Origin: Chryseobacterium gleum
Lineage (GTDB): Bacteria > Bacteroidota > Bacteroidia > Flavobacteriales_D > Crocinitomicaceae
Length of the DNA: 12,601 bases
Direction: 5' to 3'
NCBI GenBank assembly: GCA_945877045.1
Contig: CAMCQW010000031.1
Span: forward strand, 1 to 12,601
Shown: one piece after another, positions 6,315 through 12,601 of the stretch
Layout: each line of letters opens with the position of its first letter
How positions within the stretch are numbered: the stretch's first letter is position 1
Translations under genes and position numbers: made by a program
Notes under the pieces: model-generated
What the model was told of the DNA's origin: nothing
The model's input: only the letters and a program-made list of their open reading frames with translations
Databases searched by the model: none

Positions 6315-9300
6315 ATGTTTGGTAAATCAAAGCTACTATTAGTAAGCGTCTTATTTTTAAGTGCTTACTCTTTTTCTCAGTCGGGTTTGGGAACGGTTAA
6401 AGGTACTGTTAAAGATGAGGTTTCCGCTACGCCCTTGCCATTAAGTAAGGTCTTGTTAATGCAAAATGGTTCCATCAAGGGAGCTGCTAATACAGATTTT
6501 GATGGAAAATTCCAGATTAACGGTGTATTACCTGGAGTTTATGACGTGGAAGTACGTAATCAAGATGGTTATCAACCTAGTGTAACTACTGGGGTTAATA
6601 TTTCTCCTGATAAAATTACATTTCTTGAAAATTTAGTGTTGTCAAAACCAAAAAGTGTCCTTGAGATAGGTGAAATTAAGGTAACAGCTTACAAAATTCC
6701 TTTAATTGATAAAGATGGTGGAGCTTCGGGTGCTACTATTGGACGTGAAGATATTGCTCATTTACCGGTACGTTCAGCCGCTGGAGTAGCCTCATCTGTT
6801 GGGGGGGTTAATACGAATGAAGGTTCTGGCGCAATTTCGGTTAGGGGCTCGCGACAAGATGGAACGTATTTTTATATTGACGGAATTAAAGTTCGTGGGT
6901 CGGCGAATCTTCCAAAATCTGCCTTAGAAGAAGTTACTGTTATTACAGGTGGTGTGCCTGCAAATTATGGGGATGTTACTGGAGGGATTATTTCTGTTAC
7001 AACAAGAGGTCCTTCGTCTATATTTTTCGGTAGTTTGGAACTTGTTTCTTCTGGCGCATATATTAATGGCGCTGACCCTGATGGATACGATGGTAAAGTA
7101 ATTGGTCTTGACAAATTCGGTTATAATTTAGTGGAAGGAATGTTGTCTGGTCCACTTTGGATGAAACGGGATTCATTAGGTAAAAAAACAAAAAAACCGT
7201 TATTAGGTTTTTTATTTTCAGCTAACTATACGGATCAATTGGACGATAGACCGTTGGCAGGTGGGAATTATCGAATTAAAAAAGACGTGAGAGATGAATT
7301 ATTAGTAAATCCATTAAGTCCAACATCTACTGGTTTTGGAACCTTTCACAATGCCTTGTTTTTACGTCAAGATGATTTTGAAAAAGTAGATTGGCGGATG
7401 AATGCTAGAAACACCGTTTTTTCTGCACAGGGAAAAATAGATGTGAATACAGGCCCATCTGTTAATGTTCAGTTTGGTGGTTCATTGAATTACAGTAACG
7501 GATCCAGTTATTCGTACGGCGGATCGTTGTTAAACTTCCAAAATTTCGGGGTTTCTGAAAATTTAGATTACCGCGTATATGGTAAGTTATCACAACGTTT
7601 TAACAACGAAAGAGAAGGAAGCAGCTCTAAAATAAGGTCTGCGATGTATAATATCATGGTCGATTATTCAAAATCAAAAAGTGATAATTATGATCCGAAA
7701 CACCAATACAATATATTTAATTATGGACATGTTGGTAAATTTACAACCAGCAGAAGACCATCATACGCTTTTAATCCCAATACACAAACTTACGTGCACG
7801 ATGGATTTAAAGATACCTACGTAGCATTTACTCCTTCAGAAACAAATGCCGCTTTAGCTGCGATCACGTCTCAATATTATGATATTTATTCAGAGTCGGA
7901 GATTGGTCATTATGAAAATTTATTTCAAATTCAACAAGGCAATGCCTTGAGAAATGGAGATTCTCCTCAAAGCGTTTACGGTATTTGGAGCAATATAGGA
8001 TCGCCCTATAATTATTTTGGAAAATCTGAAAATGATCAATTCCGTGTGACAGGTGCAGGGTCTTTAAATATTGGCGATCATAATATTTCCTTAGGTTTCG
8101 AATATGAGCAGCGTGTTGATAGAGGTTGGGGTTCAGGAACAACCACCGGTGGTGGTACAAATGGCCCTATTGGAATTTGGTCGATTGCTAGGCAGTTAGC
8201 TAATTTTCACATCGAGGAATTAAATCTAAATAGCGGTGTCGTTACCGATTCTGGATCATTTAAAGCAATTACTTACGAACGTCTTAATGCCGGATTTGCA
8301 TCAACGTCGTTTGATACTTTGTACGGTGGACAAATAAATGCTGATAACCAATCATTTTTTGATTATAACCTAAGAAAAAAACTAAAATTAGATGCAGGGG
8401 GAGACGATTACATAGATATTGACCAATACGATCCGAATCTTTTTCAACTAGATATGTTTTCGCCGGATGAATTGTTAAATAGTGGAAATTCATTCGTTTC
8501 TTATTATGGTTTTGACCATACCGGAAAAAAAGTAAAAGGCGCAACCGATATTAATAAATATTTTAATCAGTACGATGAGAACGGTAATTTCAAACGTTTT
8601 GTTGGTTCATTCCAGCCTGTTTATATGGCAGGTTATATTATGGATAAATTTGCCTTCAATGATATCGTTTTCAATGTAGGTGTTCGAGTGGATGTTTTTG
8701 ATGCGAATCAACCTGTATTAAAAGACCCTTACCTTTTTTATAATGCCCGTACTGTTAAAGAAGCGAAAGCATTAAAACTAACTGACCCGAATCTTTATTC
8801 ATGGGTTGAAATTCCTGCAAGTATGGGAGATGATTACATTGTTTATGTAAACGATGTAAATAACCCTAATTCAATAAATGGTTTTAGATCCGAAAGTAAT
8901 TGGTTTAATGCTACTGGTACAACTATTGAGGATCCTAAGGTGATTAAAGGTGCTGCAGGTATTGCTCCATGGGTGCTAAATCCAGGTCAAATTACTCCTG
9001 ATCAATCCGCCTTTGAGGACTATAAAGCACAGGTGAATGTCATGCCTAGAATTGCTTTTTCCTTTCCTATTTCTGAAGAAGCTTCTTTCTTTGCTCATTA
9101 TGATGTATTAACGAAAAGACCAACTTCTGGATTCAGGTTCGATCCTTTTGATTATCAGTTTATTCAATCAAGAAGTGCTATTATTGAGAATTCGAATCTA
9201 AAGCCTGAAACTACAGTTGATTATGAATTAGGTTTCCAACAAGTGCTTTCTCGTACTTCATCCGTTAAGATTTCTGCCTTTTATCGCGAGCAAAGAAATA

Positions 9301-10103
9301 ATGTTCAATTAGTAAATGTTTTTGAAGCGTATCCTGCTACCTACAAAACGTTTGGAAATCGCGATTTTGGTACCGTTAAAGGAATGACAATCTCTTACGA
9401 TTTAAGACAAACAGGCAATATCAGAATGACCGCCAACTATACCTTGCAATTTGCAGATGGAACCGGTTCTGATGCTACTTCAATGGGTGCATTGATTAAT
9501 GCTGGCTTACCAAATTTACGGAATATTTTCCCTTATAGTTTTGATCAGCGACATGCTTTTGCAGTAACCTTTGATTACCGTTATGGAGAAGGGGAAGATT
9601 ACAACGGGCCAAAAATTGGGGATTTAAATTTATTTGAAAATATGGGATTAAATATATTTTCTAATATTTATTCTGGGTCGCCTTATTCAGCTCAAACGTT
9701 TATTACGGATGAAGGAATTGGCAACTTAAATGCAGGTATTAGTGGTACGCTAAATGGGTCTCGTCTTCCTTGGTCTTATAGAATGGATTTACAGTTAGAT
9801 AAAACAATTAACGTCTTGTTAGTTCCTAAAGGTGATAAAAAGGACGACAAGGCGAAACTAGGCTATTTGAATATTTATATTCGTGTTACAAATTTGTTGA
9901 ACCAGTATAATAAATTAAGTGTTTATCGTGCTACAGGTAACTGGAACGATGACGGTTATTTGGCAGCGGCAGCAAGTCAGACATCTATCCAAAATCAAAC
10001 GGATGAGCAGTCTTTCCGTGATTATTATTCGATGAAGGTGCAGAATGCATTTAATATTAGTGCCCCAAGAACGATTCGCTTAGGGATAAAATTTGATTTT
10101 TAA
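6315..10103 (+). CDS. TonB-dependent outer-membrane receptor with N-terminal carboxypeptidase-regulatory-like domain
   Basis: This 1262-residue outer-membrane protein starts with a signal peptide (cleavage likely near AYSFS-QSG, residues 17-23). A carboxypeptidase-regulatory-like beta-sandwich follows (about 26-112, with the signature TDFDGKFQI at 60-68), then a TonB-box-like segment around 117-127 (EIGEIKVTAYK). The plug domain (about 128-232) has SVGGVNTNEGSGAISVRGSR, YFYIDGIKVRG and ITGGVPANYGDVTGGIISV. The rest is a long beta-barrel with large loops, containing a typical late segment (NSNLKPETTVDYELGFQ) and ending RLGIKFDF. The C-terminal Phe fits BAM-dependent insertion. It lacks a neighbouring SusD, so it is not a classic SusC/D glycan pair. 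It is larger than ordinary siderophore receptors (about 700-900 residues). The substrate is unknown. The ATG at 6315 is the only start that includes the signal peptide. A secreted-protein gene begins 19 bp downstream, so the two are probably an operon. Confidence 0.93.
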   Translation: MFGKSKLLLVSVLFLSAYSFSQSGLGTVKGTVKDEVSATPLPLSKVLLMQNGSIKGAANTDFDGKFQINGVLPGVYDVEVRNQDGYQPSVTTGVNISPDKITFLENLVLSKPKSVLEIGEIKVTAYKIPLIDKDGGASGATIGREDIAHLPVRSAAGVASSVGGVNTNEGSGAISVRGSRQDGTYFYIDGIKVRGSANLPKSALEEVTVITGGVPANYGDVTGGIISVTTRGPSSIFFGSLELVSSGAYINGADPDGYDGKVIGLDKFGYNLVEGMLSGPLWMKRDSLGKKTKKPLLGFLFSANYTDQLDDRPLAGGNYRIKKDVRDELLVNPLSPTSTGFGTFHNALFLRQDDFEKVDWRMNARNTVFSAQGKIDVNTGPSVNVQFGGSLNYSNGSSYSYGGSLLNFQNFGVSENLDYRVYGKLSQRFNNEREGSSSKIRSAMYNIMVDYSKSKSDNYDPKHQYNIFNYGHVGKFTTSRRPSYAFNPNTQTYVHDGFKDTYVAFTPSETNAALAAITSQYYDIYSESEIGHYENLFQIQQGNALRNGDSPQSVYGIWSNIGSPYNYFGKSENDQFRVTGAGSLNIGDHNISLGFEYEQRVDRGWGSGTTTGGGTNGPIGIWSIARQLANFHIEELNLNSGVVTDSGSFKAITYERLNAGFASTSFDTLYGGQINADNQSFFDYNLRKKLKLDAGGDDYIDIDQYDPNLFQLDMFSPDELLNSGNSFVSYYGFDHTGKKVKGATDINKYFNQYDENGNFKRFVGSFQPVYMAGYIMDKFAFNDIVFNVGVRVDVFDANQPVLKDPYLFYNARTVKEAKALKLTDPNLYSWVEIPASMGDDYIVYVNDVNNPNSINGFRSESNWFNATGTTIEDPKVIKGAAGIAPWVLNPGQITPDQSAFEDYKAQVNVMPRIAFSFPISEEASFFAHYDVLTKRPTSGFRFDPFDYQFIQSRSAIIENSNLKPETTVDYELGFQQVLSRTSSVKISAFYREQRNNVQLVNVFEAYPATYKTFGNRDFGTVKGMTISYDLRQTGNIRMTANYTLQFADGTGSDATSMGALINAGLPNLRNIFPYSFDQRHAFAVTFDYRYGEGEDYNGPKIGDLNLFENMGLNIFSNIYSGSPYSAQTFITDEGIGNLNAGISGTLNGSRLPWSYRMDLQLDKTINVLLVPKGDKKDDKAKLGYLNIYIRVTNLLNQYNKLSVYRATGNWNDDGYLAAAASQTSIQNQTDEQSFRDYYSMKVQNAFNISAPRTIRLGIKFDF

Positions 10104-10122
10104 ATAAAGTAATAGAAGAGCT

Positions 10123-12601
10123 ATGAAAAAGCAATTTGTTGCAACAGTTGTTAGTGTAGGTTTATTTTTTTCAACTGCGTTGGGATATTATGGACCTGGA
10201 GAAAAAGATGGCAAACCAACGAAGCCTAAAGGGGCCAATTGTAGCCCAGCGACTGCCAAGTTAACAATGGAGTTTAACGATGTTAAGGCATTGATTGAGC
10301 AAGGTGGAAGTATGTTCCAAAATAGGCAAGCGGGCGTAGCTGCTTATGAAGTTCCTAAAGGAAGTAATCGCTTTGCTATTTTTGCCGGTGCATTATGGAT
10401 GGGTGGAACCGATGTGAACGGTCAGCTTAAATTAGCAGCATTGCGTTATAGATCAGGGAATGATTTTTGGCCTGGTCCCCTCACAGTTAATCCTGGCACA
10501 GGGGATTATAATCCGTTATTTCCTGTTGGAGACAATGTAGTTAGGGATTTTGGTGAAGCAAATATTGCTCCAGAAGAATGTGCTGCATACGATCAGTTTT
10601 ATACGATTCGGAAGGCTGAAGTTATTCGATTTAATATTTACTATGAATGTAACGCAGGCATTACTACAGAAGGATGCGATGATATTATCCCCCCTTCTAA
10701 TGATGAATTAAATCGAATCTACGGTTGGCCCGCTCACGGTGATGTTTCTTTAGGACAAGATTATTTCTTGGCACCTTACTATGATCGTGACGGTGATGGA
10801 AATTATAATCCAGATAACGGAGATCACCCTTGGTACGATGATATTTTAGGCCGTGATGATATTCAATGTGGTTTTGATAGACGAATTTCACTTTACGGTG
10901 ATGAAACGCATTGGTGGGTATTCAACGATAAAGGGAATATTCATACTGAAACAAATGGAGATCCAATTGGTATGGAAATCCGTGCTCAAGCTTTTTCTTT
11001 TGCCACCAATGATGAGGTAAATAGAATGACTTTTTATAACTACGAATTAATTAACAGAGGAACTCAAACACTTTATGACACGTATTTCGCTCAATACCTA
11101 GATGCTGATGTTGGAAATTATGCCGATGATTATGCTGGGTGTGATGTATCAAGAGGATTAGGGTACATGTACAATGGTGACCTTTTTGACGAAAGTGATG
11201 GTGGTAAATTAGGCTATGGTGAAAATCCACCAGCAATCGGATGTGACTTTTTTGAAGGGCCGTATCAAGATGGTGATGGCGTTGATAATCCTGGACCTTA
11301 TTTTGATCAAGCGACCCAAACGACTATTGTACCAACTGTTGTTGATGCATTAGCCAATAATGGTATTGTTTATAAAGGTATTGGTATCGGTTATTCAGAT
11401 GGTATTATAGATAACGAACGATTTGGTATGAGAAGATTTACTTACTATACGTCTACTTCTGCCTACCCGTACAATGATCCAGGACCAGCTGCAGAATATT
11501 ATAACTTCATGGAAGGTCAATGGGCAAATGGATCCGAAATGTATTATGGTGGTTTAGGAAATGGTACATCTACCCAACAATTGTCAGATTATATGTTCCC
11601 AGGAACGTCAGATCCATTGTCATGGTCAACTGGTGGTGCAGACATGACAGGTCAGTTTCCTAATGGATGGGATGAATCAACAAATAACAATCCTGCAGGT
11701 GACCGTAGATTCGTGCAATCAGCGGGTCCTTTTACCTTGAAGCCAGGAGCGGTAAATAATATCACTGTCGGAATTGTCTATGGAAGAAGCACGGATGGCG
11801 ATTTATTTGCTTCAGTTGAAGCTATGAAGAGAGCGGATACTAAAGCACAAGCTTTGTTTGATGCTTGTTTTAAAATATTATCTCCTCCTGATGCTCCAAA
11901 AATTACCATTCAAGAGTTAGAAAATGAATTGATTTTGATGTTGGATAACCCAGCTTCATCGAATAATTACCATGAAGCATATGCTGAAGAGGATGAAATT
12001 AATATTCCTGACCCAACGGTTGATCGATTTTATCGATTTGAAGGGTATCAAATATTTCAATTGAAAAGCTCTGATGTTTCAGTCGCTGATATCAATGACC
12101 CAACCAAAGCTAGGTTAGTTGCTCAATGTGATATCAAGAACGATCAAGATAGGATTATTAATTTCGTCTTTGATGAAGCACTTGGTTTTGCTATCCCTAT
12201 TGAAAAGGTTGATGGTGAAAATACAGGAATTAGGCATTCATTTAGAGTAACAGAAGATGCTTTTGCGCAAGGTGCAAGACAGTTAGTTAACCACAAAACA
12301 TATTACTATGTTGCTGTTGCGTATGCATTTAATGAATTCAAGAAGTATGACCCGAATGACCCATTGTTTTTAGACGGTCAAAAAATACCTTACATTTCAT
12401 CTCGTTTGAATTTTGATGGAACGGCAATTAGTGCTACTTCTGCTGTGCCACATAACCCAACACCTGAAGCTGGTGGTACTAACCAATTAATTGAATACGG
12501 TTCCTCACCAAAAATAACCCGCGTTGATGGGTATGGAAATGGTAATCGTCCGATCGATTTTACAAGTACTACTTTGTCAACGATTCTCTCTCAAGGATTT
12601 T
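10123..12601 (+). CDS. Large secreted protein, probably a T9SS-associated surface protein (3' truncated)
   Basis: My own translation gives an open frame from the ATG at 10123 to the window end: 826 codons with no stop. It starts with a signal peptide (MKKQFVATVV then a hydrophobic stretch, cleavage likely after ALG, residue 21). The mature N-terminus is short and rich in Gly, Pro and Lys. Notable segments are FAGALWMGGTDVNGQLKLAA (87-106), NDFWPGPL (113-120), the run IYGWPAHGD to LAPYYD (199-221), a Ca2+-loop-like DRDGDGNYNPDNGD (221-234) and QDGDGVDNPGP (382-392). At least nine Cys occur (40, 153, 176, 185, 249, 340, 374, 582, 669), suggesting disulfides outside the cytoplasm. The ALWxGG, NDFWPGP and DGDGxYxPxxGD combination is what I recall from long Bacteroidota proteins that end in a T9SS sorting domain. 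That C-terminus is beyond the window, so export by T9SS is inference. No catalytic motif is evident. It follows the TonB receptor by 19 bp. Confidence 0.88.
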   Translation, partial: MKKQFVATVVSVGLFFSTALGYYGPGEKDGKPTKPKGANCSPATAKLTMEFNDVKALIEQGGSMFQNRQAGVAAYEVPKGSNRFAIFAGALWMGGTDVNGQLKLAALRYRSGNDFWPGPLTVNPGTGDYNPLFPVGDNVVRDFGEANIAPEECAAYDQFYTIRKAEVIRFNIYYECNAGITTEGCDDIIPPSNDELNRIYGWPAHGDVSLGQDYFLAPYYDRDGDGNYNPDNGDHPWYDDILGRDDIQCGFDRRISLYGDETHWWVFNDKGNIHTETNGDPIGMEIRAQAFSFATNDEVNRMTFYNYELINRGTQTLYDTYFAQYLDADVGNYADDYAGCDVSRGLGYMYNGDLFDESDGGKLGYGENPPAIGCDFFEGPYQDGDGVDNPGPYFDQATQTTIVPTVVDALANNGIVYKGIGIGYSDGIIDNERFGMRRFTYYTSTSAYPYNDPGPAAEYYNFMEGQWANGSEMYYGGLGNGTSTQQLSDYMFPGTSDPLSWSTGGADMTGQFPNGWDESTNNNPAGDRRFVQSAGPFTLKPGAVNNITVGIVYGRSTDGDLFASVEAMKRADTKAQALFDACFKILSPPDAPKITIQELENELILMLDNPASSNNYHEAYAEEDEINIPDPTVDRFYRFEGYQIFQLKSSDVSVADINDPTKARLVAQCDIKNDQDRIINFVFDEALGFAIPIEKVDGENTGIRHSFRVTEDAFAQGARQLVNHKTYYYVAVAYAFNEFKKYDPNDPLFLDGQKIPYISSRLNFDGTAISATSAVPHNPTPEAGGTNQLIEYGSSPKITRVDGYGNGNRPIDFTSTTLSTILSQGF

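Noticed and set aside
6314..6321. TATGTTTG, a perfect match to the -7 consensus at the receptor start
   Set aside because: It overlaps the ATG itself, so a transcript from it would lose the start codon and signal peptide. No -33 element is placed correctly. It comes from the codons Met-Phe-Gly.
7864..8544. Minus-strand open frames inside the TonB receptor
   Set aside because: They lie opposite a well-supported beta-barrel coding region and encode His/Tyr-rich low-complexity sequence typical of antisense shadow frames.
6315..10103. Receptor as a SusC-type glycan importer
   Set aside because: No SusD-like lipoprotein follows, and no polysaccharide-utilisation enzymes are present. The carboxypeptidase-regulatory-like domain alone is not specific to SusC.
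10697..11236. Minus-strand open frames with His-rich products
   Set aside because: They are antisense to Asp/Gly-rich codons of the secreted-protein gene, which reads as His/Pro-rich on the other strand. No independent start signal or domain.

Overview
The window looks like chromosomal DNA of a Bacteroidota bacterium, most likely in or near Flavobacteriales. The evidence is the AT-rich sequence, weak or absent Shine-Dalgarno sites, a LytTR regulator paired with a TPR-fused His_kinase-type sensor, a bacterial GGGP-synthase-family (PcrB-like) gene, and a long TonB-dependent receptor with an N-terminal carboxypeptidase-regulatory-like domain followed by a large secreted protein of a type I associate with the type IX secretion system (T9SS). 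The exact family of the organism cannot be read from this stretch.

Layout, left to right. (1) 1-960, plus strand: 3' part of a PLP-dependent cystathionine gamma-synthase/lyase-type enzyme, cut by the window edge. (2) 957-3867, minus strand: a two-gene signalling operon made of a TPR/transmembrane sensor kinase followed by its LytTR response regulator, overlapping by 29 bp. (3) 3868-3952: divergent intergenic region with two adjacent perfect palindromes and a -7-like box next to the nadC start. (4) 3953-4789, plus: nadC, NAD biosynthesis. (5) 4796-6215, minus: a phosphopantetheinyl transferase followed by a GGGP-synthase-family prenyltransferase, in overlapping reading frames. (6) 6216-6314: divergent intergenic region. 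(7) 6315-12601, plus: a 1262-residue TonB-dependent receptor and, 19 bp downstream, the first 826 codons of a large secreted protein that runs off the window.

Coding density is very high. No gap between genes exceeds about 100 bp, and both convergent junctions (957-960 and 4790-4795) are too tight for a conventional terminator. I see no tRNA, rRNA, CRISPR array, insertion sequence or phage gene. Most genes are housekeeping or common in Bacteroidota. The least explained part is the receptor/secreted-protein pair at the right end, which may be a dedicated cell-surface module whose remaining genes lie outside the window.
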